Translations under genes and position numbers: made by a program
The notes under the pieces: generated by a model
Databases searched by the model: none
What the model saw: only the letters and a program-made list of their open reading frames with translations
What the model was told of the DNA's origin: nothing
In this document: positions 16,719-25,239 of the stretch, in pieces
Numbering within the stretch: position 1 is the stretch's first letter
How the letters are laid out: the number at the start of each line of letters is the position of its first letter
Origin: Nocardiaceae bacterium
GTDB lineage: Bacteria > Actinomycetota > Actinomycetes > Mycobacteriales > Mycobacteriaceae
Direction: 5' to 3'
Length of the DNA stretch: 64,000 bases
Assembly: GCA_021372355.1 (NCBI GenBank)
Contig: JAJFUQ010000007.1
Location: forward strand, 40,300-104,299

Positions 16719-18005
16719 GTGGCAGGCTCGCCCTCCCCACGGCACGCAGCCTACGAGCCGGTGGGTCCCGCGACGCGGGTTGAACTGGGGCGGCTGTTCT
16801 TTGTCGTCGTTCTGGTCGGCGTCGGCGCGGGAATCTCCGGTGCGGCCCTGACGCTGCTCCTTCATCTCATCCAGCACTTGGCCTTCGGGTACACCGAGGC
16901 GTCGTTCCTGACCGGTGTCGAGAAGGCGTCAGGCGTTCGTCGCGTCGTCATGATGACGATTGGTGGACTCATTGCCGGCCTCGGTTGGTGGGCGTTGCGC
17001 AGCTATCGCCGAGTGAAAACGGTGACTGATGGGTTGAAGGAAGCGGACCCGCGCTTGCCGATCCCGACGACCCTTGCCGACTCGGTACTGCAAGTCGTCG
17101 CGGTCGCGTTCGGCGGCTCGCTCGGCCGTGAAGGCGCACCACGAGCGATGGGTGGCGCGGTCGGCGTCTGGATCGCGGCGAAGGCGGGGCTCACGGTTGA
17201 GCAGCAGCGTCGATTGCTGGCGTGTGGCGCCGGAGCCGGTCTGGCCGCGGTGTACAACGTGCCCCTCGCCGGCGCCCTGTTCACGCTCGAGATTCTGCTG
17301 GTCTCGTTCGCGTTCCGCGATGTCCTGGCCGCGTTGTTCACCTCGGCGATCGCGGTCGCCGTGGCTTGGACGGTGTTGTCCAACGAGCCGACCTACGATG
17401 TCGAGCCGTTCAAGATCTCCGACAAACTCGTGATCTTCGGTTTGTTGTTGGGCCCGATTGCGGGTGTCTTCGGGTCCGCGCTCAACAAATTCATGCACTT
17501 CGCCCAGTCGCACCCACCGACCGGTTGGCGGTTGCCGGTGCTCACGACTTCGGTCTTCGCGCTGGTCGGACTGCTGGCCATTCCTTTTCCACAGCTGCTC
17601 GGAAACGGAAAGGGACCCGCTCAGCTGGCGTTCGACGGTGCGCTGAGCCTGCAGATGTTCGCGATCCTCATCGTATTGAAACCGCTGGTGACTGCGGCGT
17701 GTCTCCGGAGCGGCGCGACGGGTGGAACGCTCACGCCGTCGCTGGCGGCCGGTGCCATGCTCGGCGCTTTCCTGGGTGGCCTGTGGTCGATGCCGTTCCC
17801 GGGAGCCCCTCTTGGTGCCTACGCCATGATCGGCGCCTCTGCGGTGCTCGCGACGACGCACCGAGCGCCGTTCACCGCGATCGTGTTGATTCTGGAATTG
17901 ACCCACAGCGGCAGCGCGCTGCTCGTCCCGACGACGATTGCCGTGGTCGTGGCATATGTCGTGGGTGGCCGGATGCCGTGGGAGAAGGGTGCGGACCGGG
18001 TGTAG
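16719..18005 (+). CDS. CLC-family chloride channel/antiporter
   Basis: A 428-residue CLC protein. Selectivity segments are GGSLGREGAPRAMG, containing the gating/proton Glu of the GREGP motif, AGAGLAAVYNVPLAGALFTLE, and GGTLTPSLAAGAMLG, the GxFxP-like motif. The usual N-terminal GSGIP-type segment is not evident; a KTVTDGLKEADPRLPIP stretch stands in its place. There is no C-terminal CBS domain, so this is the short form. The retained gating Glu favours H+/Cl- exchange over a pure channel, by analogy. The GTG start is chosen from the -10 element 6 bases upstream. Confidence 0.9.
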   Translation: MAGSPSPRHAAYEPVGPATRVELGRLFFVVVLVGVGAGISGAALTLLLHLIQHLAFGYTEASFLTGVEKASGVRRVVMMTIGGLIAGLGWWALRSYRRVKTVTDGLKEADPRLPIPTTLADSVLQVVAVAFGGSLGREGAPRAMGGAVGVWIAAKAGLTVEQQRRLLACGAGAGLAAVYNVPLAGALFTLEILLVSFAFRDVLAALFTSAIAVAVAWTVLSNEPTYDVEPFKISDKLVIFGLLLGPIAGVFGSALNKFMHFAQSHPPTGWRLPVLTTSVFALVGLLAIPFPQLLGNGKGPAQLAFDGALSLQMFAILIVLKPLVTAACLRSGATGGTLTPSLAAGAMLGAFLGGLWSMPFPGAPLGAYAMIGASAVLATTHRAPFTAIVLILELTHSGSALLVPTTIAVVVAYVVGGRMPWEKGADRV

Positions 18006-18059
18006 ATGTCCCTTTTGTTGGACTTCTCTCCGGCCGAGAATCGGTGAAACAATTGCGGT

Positions 18060-18632
18060 GTGCTCGCGGTGGCGGCATTTGTCTGGCGTGGTGGCTTTGT
18101 CTATCGCGCGATGATCATCGGCGGGGCGATGGGACTCGCTGTCGGCATATTGGGCTGGATGGACTCCGGCGTCCCGCGAATCGGCTTCCTTTGTTTCCTC
18201 ATCATTTTCCTGGTCTTCGGCATCTGGATGCCGCGCCGAATGGCACGGCTGTGGCCCACAGGCACGAAACTCTCCGGTGAGGACCGGGTCGCCGTCGTGC
18301 GCATCACCCGAGGGGGACGGCGCGTGGTCGAACCTCGATTGGCCCAAGCGGTCATCGACTACAGCGCGGGAATGCATGCGGAAGTCGCAGGGCACCGCTG
18401 GTTCCGATGGCTGGTGCCTTTCGTTCTCGTCGTCGGCTTCGGACAGGCGATCGTTGACGCGATCTTCGGCTCATGGGGCAGCGGCGTCGCGTCGGCGATC
18501 TACTTGGTAGCGCTGTTGTTGGAGCTTTTCTGGTGGCCGAAACGGCGGGACGTGCTGGTAGCAAATGGAGACCGGGCGGCGGAATTTGCCCGGCTTCACA
18601 TTGAGCGGGAGAGCATCGGCAACAGTCGCTAA
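18060..18632 (+). CDS. Membrane protein of unknown function
   Basis: 190 residues with about four hydrophobic helices in two pairs: residues 15-35 and 43-60, then 112-130 and 138-158. A basic, Arg-rich cytoplasmic loop lies between the pairs (MPRRMARLWPTGTKLSGEDR), and a tail WWPKRRDVLVANGDRAAEF follows. GTG start at 18060, 54 bases after the CLC stop, so it may be co-transcribed. Family not recognised. Confidence 0.7.
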   Translation: MLAVAAFVWRGGFVYRAMIIGGAMGLAVGILGWMDSGVPRIGFLCFLIIFLVFGIWMPRRMARLWPTGTKLSGEDRVAVVRITRGGRRVVEPRLAQAVIDYSAGMHAEVAGHRWFRWLVPFVLVVGFGQAIVDAIFGSWGSGVASAIYLVALLLELFWWPKRRDVLVANGDRAAEFARLHIERESIGNSR

Positions 18633-18650
18633 GGATGCCGTCAAAGCGGT

Positions 18651-19250
18651 CTACTTGTCGGGCGAATAGCTCGCCGTGAGCACCAGCGGGTCTGGCCGGG
18701 TCGTCGCGACCCATGCGTAGGTCCCGACGAGGGCAGCTGCGATGACCGCGGCGATTGCCTTTGGCGTCCACTTCGGTCGTGGGTGCCGGACCAGAAATGC
18801 CCGTTCGATAACCAGCCACGACAGCGTCCCGGAGAGCACCGACAACACGAGAGTGATCGACGCGTAGAGAGCGAGCGTCCGGAGCGGGTTCGTCGGCGTG
18901 ATCCGCTGCGAGAGCCACGCGAGGATCGGAACGTGGAAGAGGTCCACCAGGGGCTGTTCAGGCCGTTGAAGTTTCGCGATGCGACCGGCAGGCACGTAGT
19001 TCTGCACGAACAGCAGCACGCTGCCGAGATTCCAGAAGCCGAGCGAGCCTTCGATCGCGCTGGTCGGCAGCGGCTTCGTGCCGGCGTACACCGCGAGGAC
19101 GACGGCGATGCTGACGTAGTAAGCGGGTGCGATTCGGTGGATTCGGCGGGAGATGTATTTCCGGAAGGAGTGCTCGCGAGTGTTGACGACGTCGTCGACA
19201 CCCATGACGTGTTCGAGGGATCGCCGCGGGCGGGGACTGTCGCTGACCTG
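18651..19250 (-). pseudogene. Decayed acyltransferase 3 (OafA-like) remnant
   Basis: The translation joins two pieces of an acyltransferase 3 protein in one frame. The first (SFRKYISRRIHRIAPAYYVSI, then LLFVQNYVPAGRI) matches early helices. The second (LALYASITLVLSVLSGTLSWLVIERAFL) matches the last helix with its IERPF-type end. The first helices with the catalytic His and the whole middle block (HLWSL-type) are absent, so an in-frame deletion of roughly 150 residues is inferred. No clean start codon exists; the frame runs back into the tRNA gene. The left boundary of homology is approximate. It cannot be active as an acyltransferase. Confidence 0.6.
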
Positions 19251-19325
19251 GCCGAATTCGGACGTCAGCGCGTGAGGCCTCCGGCTGGACTGGCCTGCTG
19301 AGGCGCGATTCCGGTGGTCGAAAAG

Positions 19326-19399
19326 TGGAGCCGATGACGGGAATCGAACCCGCGCTGTCTGCTTGGGAAGCAGAAGTTCTGCCATTGAACTACATCGGC
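19326..19399 (-). tRNA. tRNA-Gly(CCC)
   Basis: Cloverleaf on the minus strand. The acceptor GCCGATG pairs with CATCGGC, the D arm contains GTTCAATGGCAGAAC, and the anticodon stem TCTGC/GCAGA holds loop TTCCCAA (anticodon CCC). The T arm is CGGGTTCGATTCCCG, the discriminator is T, and CCA is encoded (19328-19326). Confidence 0.95.
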
Positions 19400-19468
19400 A
19401 AGGGGGCCTGTGGGGCCGATGATCGCCACTGTAGCAGACGTGGTGCAGCCCACATTTTGATCGCACGT

Positions 19469-19474
19469 TAGCCT
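19469..19474 (+). promoter_or_regulatory. -10 element of dcd
   Basis: TAGCCT, 6 bases before the GTG start of dcd; a leaderless start is likely. Confidence 0.4.
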
Positions 19475-19480
19475 TCTTGC

Positions 19481-20050
19481 GTGCTTCTTTCCGACCGTGA
19501 CATCCGCGCTGAGATCGAGTCGGGTCGCCTCGGCATCGACCCCTTCGAACCGGGCCTCGTGCAGCCCTCGAGCGTCGACGTGAGACTGGACAGCTTTTTC
19601 CGGGTCTTCAACAACACCAAGTACACGCACATCGATCCGGCCCTGCGCCAGGACGACCTGACGAGCCTCGTTCAGCCGGACGAAGGCGAGCCGTTCGTTC
19701 TTCACCCGGGCGAATTCGTGCTCGGTGCAACGCTCGAATGCTGCACTCTTCCGGTCGACCTGGCGGGACGCCTGGAAGGTAAGTCAAGCCTCGGACGTCT
19801 GGGGTTACTCACGCACTCGACGGCCGGCTTCATCGACCCGGGATTCAACGGTCACATCACGCTCGAATTGTCGAACGTCGCGAACCTGCCGATCACGCTG
19901 TGGCCGGGGATGAAAATTGGGCAGTTGTGCCTCATCCGACTTTCGAGTCCGGCCGAGCATCCGTACGGTTCCAGCGCGGTCGGATCGAAATATCAGGGCC
20001 AGCGAGGCCCCACGCCGTCGCGGTCATACCTCAATTTCCCCAGAAAATGA
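19481..20050 (+). CDS. dcd: dCTP deaminase (probably bifunctional, dUMP-forming)
   Basis: A 189-residue trimeric dCTP deaminase of the dUTPase fold, as in M. tuberculosis Rv0321. It deaminates dCTP, and in actinobacteria also cleaves the product to dUMP, feeding thymidylate synthesis. Visible motifs are [25 protein letters not shown] (catalytic Arg/Ser region), [19 protein letters not shown] (with catalytic Glu) and the C-terminal [12 protein letters not shown] closing loop. The start is GTG with a -10 just upstream. It is divergent from tRNA-Gly. Confidence 0.96.
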   Translation: MLLSDRDIRAEIESGRLGIDPFEPGLVQPSSVDVRLDSFFRVFNNTKYTHIDPALRQDDLTSLVQPDEGEPFVLHPGEFVLGATLECCTLPVDLAGRLEGKSSLGRLGLLTHSTAGFIDPGFNGHITLELSNVANLPITLWPGMKIGQLCLIRLSSPAEHPYGSSAVGSKYQGQRGPTPSRSYLNFPRK

Positions 20051-20200
20051 AATAAACATCACGCGACACGCCGTTAAACAATTGTTATCACAAGTCAACT
20101 GACCCGTGTTGAATCTGTTATTGGAATAGACTTAGCGGGCAGGTGATTCGACGACGAATCGGCCTCCATGTCCCGATAGGGTGCTGCGAGTGGGGCGGAA

Positions 20201-21115
20201 GTGACGGCAGTTTTAGGTGTCTACGCGGGAGCTGAGGCAATAAGCCTTGTTCTCATGTCGCCTGAACATGGCCTGCAGCGCGACGTGAACTCGATGCCTG
20301 AGGCCACCGAAGATCATCACCAGACGATCGAAGTCACCGGCGACCAGGTCACGACATTCGCCGAATGCATCGGAGTAGCGGTCGCCGCGATGCCCACTCT
20401 GGCCGGGCTCGGCATCTGCTTGGATGATCCGAGTCTTCGAGCCGAGTTGACTGATGCGCTTCGGCAGGAAGGCATCGTCAACTTCCGGATCGTCGATCGC
20501 AGGCACGCCATTGCCTCGTACCACAAGCGCGTAAACAAGCCCGCCGGGTTCATGAGCGCCGCAACCGTGCTTGCACTCGGCGCTGCGGAGCACGCGTACC
20601 GGAAACCAGTCCGACGCTTCTCTGTGGTTGGGCGACCGACTCGAATTCCGGGCGGGCCGGTTGCCGCCGCTGCGGTAGCGATCGTTTGTGCTGGAGCGGT
20701 GACGATTGGCTACGCGCAGAACGGTTTCAATGGCGCCTCGGAGAACGCGTTCGGCGGTCCGACCTTCGCCTTCCCGACCCCGCCGAGAGGCGCGAAGGCG
20801 CGTCCGATCCACCTGAATGTCCGACCCGTGTACAGCGTGTCGCTGGAGTCCGTGGATACCGCGCAGCAGTACTACTCCTACGACCGCGCTCCGGAAATCC
20901 CGGATACTCCGCTCGAGGTCATGATGCCCGACGGAAAGGTCATCCAGGTCGACTTGCCGCCCATCCTCGAACCGCCGCGCGACCTTCGGGCGTGGCTGCG
21001 TCAGTTCCTCATGCCTACGAAACCGGAACAGCAGCAAGTACTTCCGCTGCCCGCGCCGCCGCCGCAACAGCAGCAGCAGGCGGCGCCGCCTCCGCCACCT
21101 CCACCGGCGCCCTGA
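20201..21115 (+). CDS. Membrane-anchored protein with N-terminal actin-fold-like domain and Pro-rich tail
   Basis: 304 residues. The N-terminal domain (1-135) opens with VLGVYAGAEAISLVLM, a beta-hairpin start like the first strand pair of actin-fold proteins, but no ATP-binding motifs are visible. One transmembrane helix lies at about 150-168 (PVAAAAVAIVCAGAVTIGYA). The outer part (170-304) has SLESVDTAQQYYSYDRA and PDGKVIQVDLPPI segments and ends in Gln/Pro tracts. The layout of cytoplasmic domain, one helix and low-complexity exterior matches the proteins at 32337 and 34839. GTG start; function unknown. Its stop abuts the convergent YibE/F stop. Confidence 0.7.
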   Translation: MTAVLGVYAGAEAISLVLMSPEHGLQRDVNSMPEATEDHHQTIEVTGDQVTTFAECIGVAVAAMPTLAGLGICLDDPSLRAELTDALRQEGIVNFRIVDRRHAIASYHKRVNKPAGFMSAATVLALGAAEHAYRKPVRRFSVVGRPTRIPGGPVAAAAVAIVCAGAVTIGYAQNGFNGASENAFGGPTFAFPTPPRGAKARPIHLNVRPVYSVSLESVDTAQQYYSYDRAPEIPDTPLEVMMPDGKVIQVDLPPILEPPRDLRAWLRQFLMPTKPEQQQVLPLPAPPPQQQQQAAPPPPPPPAP

Positions 21116-22333
21116 TCAGTCCTTGGCGCGCGCCAGCAGGACCGCGATGCCGGTCGTGAGTGGAACCGAGAGAGCCAGTGCCGCGCCACCCACCGCCGAC
21201 CGCACGATCTCGATGGCGACTGCGTCTCCGGTGAGGACGTCGCTGTAGGACCGCCCGGCGATGCTGAACAACATCAGCAGAGGAAGAGCGCCACCGGCGT
21301 ACGCCAGGATCAGCGTGTAGACCGTACTGGCGATGTGGTCGCTGCCCACGCGCATTGCGGAACTGAAGATCTGCCGCCGCGAGAGGTTCTTGTCGAGTGC
21401 CGCGAGTTCGAATGCCGCCGACGCCTGCGTGATCGTGACGTCGTTGAGGACACCCAACGAACCGATGATGAACCCGGCGAGCAGCAGTCCCGTGATGCTG
21501 ACCTTTTGCAGGTAGACCTGCACGAGGCTGTTCTGTTCCTCGGACAATCCCGTGATGCGGGTGGCTGCGATTGCCGCGTAGGACAGGATCGTCGCGACCA
21601 CCATCGACGCGAGCGTGCCCAACAACGCAGCGCTCGTGCGCATATTGACCCCGTGCGCGAGGTAGAGCACGGCGTACAAGATGGCTGCGCCGGCCACCAT
21701 CGCGACCTGAATGGCGGGCTCGCCGTTCATCAAGGCGGGAATCATGAAGAAGACGAGGACACCGAAGACGATCACCAGGCCGGCGAGTGCGCGAAAGCCG
21801 CGCCAGCGGGCAACCGCGACCGTGATGATCGCGAAGATCGCCGCGACCACGAACAATGCCGGGCCGCGCGAGAAGTCGTAGAACCCGTAGATCGATCCGG
21901 TCTTGTCGCCGCCGCGGTCGAGTCGAATGCTGTCGCCGACAGCGAGCGTCGGTTGGCCAGGGCCCTTCGTGATCTCGAGCAGGACGTGTTTGCCCTCGTC
22001 CGGACCAGATTCGATGGCGATGATGTTCCGCTGACAGTTGTAGACCGCCACGGGAGGCGCGACCGGTTGGCCGCTGAATGCGCGACCGTTCGCGGGACTT
22101 CCGCACGGGCCTACATTCTGATCGACGATCGTGCCCGCTTCGGTCTTCACCGCCGACCCGCCCGCCGACTGGAAAGGCAGTGGGATGGCAACCGACTGCT
22201 GGCTGGGCCACAGCATGACTGCACCGAAAAAGACGACGATGCCGCCGAATATCAGCAGTCCGATGACGATATTCCGTGCGAAATCAGCGATTTCGATCGG
22301 CTCGTCATGGCTGTGCGAGTGCGAGTGGCCCAC
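21116..22333 (-). CDS. YibE/F family membrane protein
   Basis: 405 residues. A His-rich cytoplasmic start (GHSHSHSHDEP) precedes one helix (about 22-45) and an extracytoplasmic domain (50-150) with two cysteines. Seven or so helices follow. The core matches the YibE/F family (GVLNDVTITQASAAFEL, VGSDHIASTVYTLILAYAGGALP). The family is implicated as membrane transport-like proteins without proven substrate. The His repeat is suggestive of metal binding but that is inference. GTG start. It lies 13 bases downstream of aspC on the same strand, so co-transcription is plausible. Confidence 0.88.
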   Translation of the reverse strand: MGHSHSHSHDEPIEIADFARNIVIGLLIFGGIVVFFGAVMLWPSQQSVAIPLPFQSAGGSAVKTEAGTIVDQNVGPCGSPANGRAFSGQPVAPPVAVYNCQRNIIAIESGPDEGKHVLLEITKGPGQPTLAVGDSIRLDRGGDKTGSIYGFYDFSRGPALFVVAAIFAIITVAVARWRGFRALAGLVIVFGVLVFFMIPALMNGEPAIQVAMVAGAAILYAVLYLAHGVNMRTSAALLGTLASMVVATILSYAAIAATRITGLSEEQNSLVQVYLQKVSITGLLLAGFIIGSLGVLNDVTITQASAAFELAALDKNLSRRQIFSSAMRVGSDHIASTVYTLILAYAGGALPLLMLFSIAGRSYSDVLTGDAVAIEIVRSAVGGAALALSVPLTTGIAVLLARAKD

Positions 22334-22346
22334 GCACTAAACGTAG

Positions 22347-23597
22347 CTACTGGGAGTAGCTCGCCAGGAAGTTTCCGAAACGTTCGATGGCAACTGCCAG
22401 GTCCCGTGCCCACGGCAGCGTCACGATGCGAATGTGGTCGTGGTTCGGCCAGTTGAACCCGGTGCCCTGTACGACCAGGATCTTCTCCTGAAGTAGCAGA
22501 TCCTGCACGAGACGTTCGTCGTCGTAGATCTCGTAGACCTCGGGGTCCAGCTTCGGGAATGCGTACAGCGCACCCTTCGGCTTGACGCAGGTGACACCTG
22601 GAATCGCATTGAGCCGTTCCCACGCGATGTCGCGCTGTTCGAGTAATCGTCCGCCCGGCAGGATGAGGTCCTCGATGCTCTGATGGCCGCCCAGGGCGAC
22701 TTGAATTGCATGTTGCGCAGGCACATTCGGGCACAGCCGGGATGACGCGAGCAGATCGATGCCCTCGATGAATCCGCGCGCGTGCTCCTTCGGGCCGGTG
22801 ATCGCCATCCAGCCCGCGCGGTATCCGGCGACTCGGTACGTCTTCGACAGGCCGTTGTAGGTGATGCACAGCAAGTCGTGCGCAAGGCTCGCGACGCTGA
22901 TGTGCTTGGCGTCGTCGTAGAGGATGCGGTCGTAGATCTCGTCCGCGAGCAGCAGCAGCTGATGCTGGCGGGCGATGTCGACGAGGTGCTGGAGCACCTC
23001 ACGCGAGTACACCGCACCCGTGGGGTTGTTCGGGTTGATGATGAGCAGCGCCTTGGTCTTCGGCGTGATCTTCGATTCGATGTCCGCGAGATCGGGCTGC
23101 CAGCCGTTCGACTCGTCGCACAGGTAGTGCACGGGCGTGCCGCCGGCCAGACTCGTCATCGCCGTCCACAGCGGGTAGTCCGGCGCCGGAATCAGCACTT
23201 CATCGCCGTTGTTGAGCAGCGCCTGCATGGTGATCGTGATGAGCTCGGAGACGCCGTTGCCGAGGTAGACGTGGTCGACGTCGAGGTCGGGAAAGCCCTG
23301 GACCAGCTCGTATCGGGTGACGATCGCGCGTCGCGCGGACAGGATTCCCTTCGACTCCGAGTAGCCCTGCGCATACGGGAGTGCCGCGATGATGTCGCGC
23401 ACGATGACGTCCGGAGCTTCGAAGCCGAACGGCGCCGGGTTGCCGATGTTGAGCTTCAGGATGCGGTGGCCCTCGGCTTCGAGACGGGCGGCGTGTGCAT
23501 GCACCGGGCCACGAATTTCGTAGACCACGTTCTGCAGCTTTTCCGACTGACTCAGCACGCGGGGGTGCAGGTGCTTATGCGGGCTCACGAGTTTCAT
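22347..23597 (-). CDS. aspC: PLP-dependent aminotransferase (AspC/AlaT type)
   Basis: A 416-residue fold-type I aminotransferase orthologous in context and sequence to M. tuberculosis Rv0337c (429 residues). The PLP lysine lies in YNGLSKTYRVAGYRAGW. Other motifs are INPNNPTGAVYS, ADEIYDRILYDD and the C-terminal RIVTLPW with the carboxylate-binding Arg. It is probably a glutamate-dependent alanine or aspartate aminotransferase; the AlaT-like sequence favours pyruvate/alanine. The start at 23597 (ATG, KLVSPHKHLHPR) matches the family start. Confidence 0.92.
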   Translation of the reverse strand: MKLVSPHKHLHPRVLSQSEKLQNVVYEIRGPVHAHAARLEAEGHRILKLNIGNPAPFGFEAPDVIVRDIIAALPYAQGYSESKGILSARRAIVTRYELVQGFPDLDVDHVYLGNGVSELITITMQALLNNGDEVLIPAPDYPLWTAMTSLAGGTPVHYLCDESNGWQPDLADIESKITPKTKALLIINPNNPTGAVYSREVLQHLVDIARQHQLLLLADEIYDRILYDDAKHISVASLAHDLLCITYNGLSKTYRVAGYRAGWMAITGPKEHARGFIEGIDLLASSRLCPNVPAQHAIQVALGGHQSIEDLILPGGRLLEQRDIAWERLNAIPGVTCVKPKGALYAFPKLDPEVYEIYDDERLVQDLLLQEKILVVQGTGFNWPNHDHIRIVTLPWARDLAVAIERFGNFLASYSQ

Positions 23598-23636
23598 CGT
23601 GCCATCCCGGTCAATTCGGCTCGCCCCCAAACGAAA

Positions 23637-23676
23637 AGTGGGCAGTCAACCGCAATGAAGCGGTCGACTGCCCACT
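23637..23676 (-). terminator. Terminator of the propeller lipoprotein gene
   Basis: A 16-bp stem (23637-23652 with 23661-23676, one wobble), followed on the minus strand by TTTTCGTTTG. It separates the lipoprotein gene from aspC. Confidence 0.82.
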
Positions 23677-23685
23677 CCCGGTCGA

Positions 23686-25086
23686 TCAGTTGAGCGTGAT
23701 GCTTCCGACGAAGGCGCTGTCGTGATCGGTGCCTTCCGCGTCGGCGCCCTTGAATCCGGCCAGGTAGGCGACCGATTCGTCCGGGCTGAGCGCGATCGCG
23801 AACCACGTGTCGGTGACGCCGCCGAGGTCGGTCAGGATTCGACCGTCTTCGCCGAACCTGGTCTCCAACGCGCCGTTCTTGGTCAGGAGGACGACCATCG
23901 CGTTGCCGCTCTTGGACTCCTTCGTACCCGATCCGGCGATCAGGATTCGTCCGTCGCTCAGGACCGCGACGTTTCGACCGCGGTCTTCCTCGCCGATGTG
24001 GTCGAGGCGGGTGACGCCGTTCGTGCCGAATGTCGTGTCGAGGTCGCCCTTGGCGGTGAACCGATAGGCGATCATGTCGACCTTCTGCTCTTCGGTGTCG
24101 CGGCCGTAGCCGGTGAGGACGTAGTCGTCGCCCTGGGGTGCCACCCAGTACGACTCGGTGACGGCGCCGAGCACTTGGTGCATCGCATATCCGCCGGTGC
24201 CGAAGCCGGCGTCGAGCACACCGGCCTGGTCAGCGCGGATGACGACCGGACGAACGATGCCGTCGGAACCCTTGGCGTAGCCGGTGCCGACGATCTTGTC
24301 GTTGTGGACGATGAGGTTCTTCGTGCTCGCGGTGGAGGTGTCCGGGATGTCGACGCGCGTAACACCGTCCGTTCCGAATGCGGTGTCGAGGGCGCCCGTG
24401 TCGGTCATGCCGATGAGGGCGAAATCGGCGTCGGTGCGCCCCGGCCCGGCGAGGGTGCTGCCGAGGAGGGTGTATCCGCCCTTCGGTCGAGCAACGATCC
24501 CGGTCGCGGCGTCGCCGATGAACGTCTTCTCGTCGATCGCGGTGCCGGCGCCGAGGTCGATCCGGGCGATGCCGTTGTCGCCGAATCCAGGGTCCAACTT
24601 CCCGCTCTTGTCGAACTGGACCGCGACGATGTCGGCGTCCTTGGCGGCGTCTCCCGCGGCCGCGCCGTCGTGTTCGGCGGTTCCGAGCACGAGCAGCTTG
24701 CCATCGGCGAGCGGGAGCAGGGTTCGTGCTTGTTCTCCGGTCGCCCCGGGGCTGACGTTGACGGTGGCAATTCCCTTGTCGCCAAAGGCGGTGTCGAGTT
24801 TGCCGTCGCGGGTCACGCGGGCGACCGCGAACTGCTGATCGGTGCCGACGGTGGTGAACCCGGCGGCATAGAGGGAACCGTCAGGACCCAGTGCGGCACT
24901 CGTCAACCGGTTCTTGGCGTCTGCCGACAGCGGTACCGCGAGGATTCCCTTGTCGCCGAATGATGAAGTGAAGCCGGCCTTTTCGGGAGCGGCGGGGCTC
25001 GGTTCCACCTTCGCGGCCTCGCTACTGCTGCACGCGGTGAATGCCAGCGTGGACAACGTGGCGGTGCTCAGGAGAGCGCGTTTCAT
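23686..25086 (-). CDS. Lipoprotein with delta-60 beta-propeller repeats
   Basis: 466 residues. The signal peptide ends in lipobox LAFTAC (Cys about residue 17). About seven to eight delta-60 repeats follow, each with the LDTAFGDKGIATV-type signature (LDPGFGDNGI, LDTAFGTDGVTRV, LDAGFGTGGYA, LDTTFGTNGVTRL, LETRFGEDGRI), predicted to form a beta-propeller outside the membrane. Start ATG 25086 has GGAGG upstream. A 15/19 match to the IdeR/DtxR iron box overlaps the likely -10, so expression is predicted to rise under iron limitation. Ligand unknown; no heme or siderophore motif was seen. Confidence 0.85.
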   Translation of the reverse strand: MKRALLSTATLSTLAFTACSSSEAAKVEPSPAAPEKAGFTSSFGDKGILAVPLSADAKNRLTSAALGPDGSLYAAGFTTVGTDQQFAVARVTRDGKLDTAFGDKGIATVNVSPGATGEQARTLLPLADGKLLVLGTAEHDGAAAGDAAKDADIVAVQFDKSGKLDPGFGDNGIARIDLGAGTAIDEKTFIGDAATGIVARPKGGYTLLGSTLAGPGRTDADFALIGMTDTGALDTAFGTDGVTRVDIPDTSTASTKNLIVHNDKIVGTGYAKGSDGIVRPVVIRADQAGVLDAGFGTGGYAMHQVLGAVTESYWVAPQGDDYVLTGYGRDTEEQKVDMIAYRFTAKGDLDTTFGTNGVTRLDHIGEEDRGRNVAVLSDGRILIAGSGTKESKSGNAMVVLLTKNGALETRFGEDGRILTDLGGVTDTWFAIALSPDESVAYLAGFKGADAEGTDHDSAFVGSITLN

Positions 25087-25106
25087 CAAGCAATCCTCCA
25101 ATGTGG

Positions 25107-25125
25107 TTAGGTAAGGCAAACCATA
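25107..25125 (-). promoter_or_regulatory. IdeR/DtxR iron box
   Basis: TTAGGTAAGGCAAACCATA (plus strand) matches 15 of 19 positions of the consensus TTAGGTTAGGCTAACCTAA, including TTAGGT, AGGC and AACC. On the minus strand the same bases begin with TATGGT, a plausible -10. The ATG is 21 bases beyond the box. Confidence 0.65.
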
Positions 25126-25183
25126 CAACGAACGCCACGAAAAGTGTGCTTTGTCCGATTTCGCAACGATCACGAACGCAGGA

Positions 25184-25222
25184 GTGGGCGCTTTTGGCTC
25201 TTTGTGAACCAAAAGCGCCCAC
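25184..25222 (-). terminator. Hairpin after the CAP-domain gene
   Basis: A perfect 14-bp stem (25184-25197 with 25209-25222) located 18 bases after the stop at 25240. There is no T tract. Confidence 0.65.
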
Positions 25223-25239
25223 AGTTGGGCGACTGCTTT

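Noticed and set aside
18651..19466. The acyltransferase-like frame as a full gene starting at 19466
   Set aside because: The upstream part of that frame runs through tRNA-Gly(CCC), and the catalytic and middle helices are missing.
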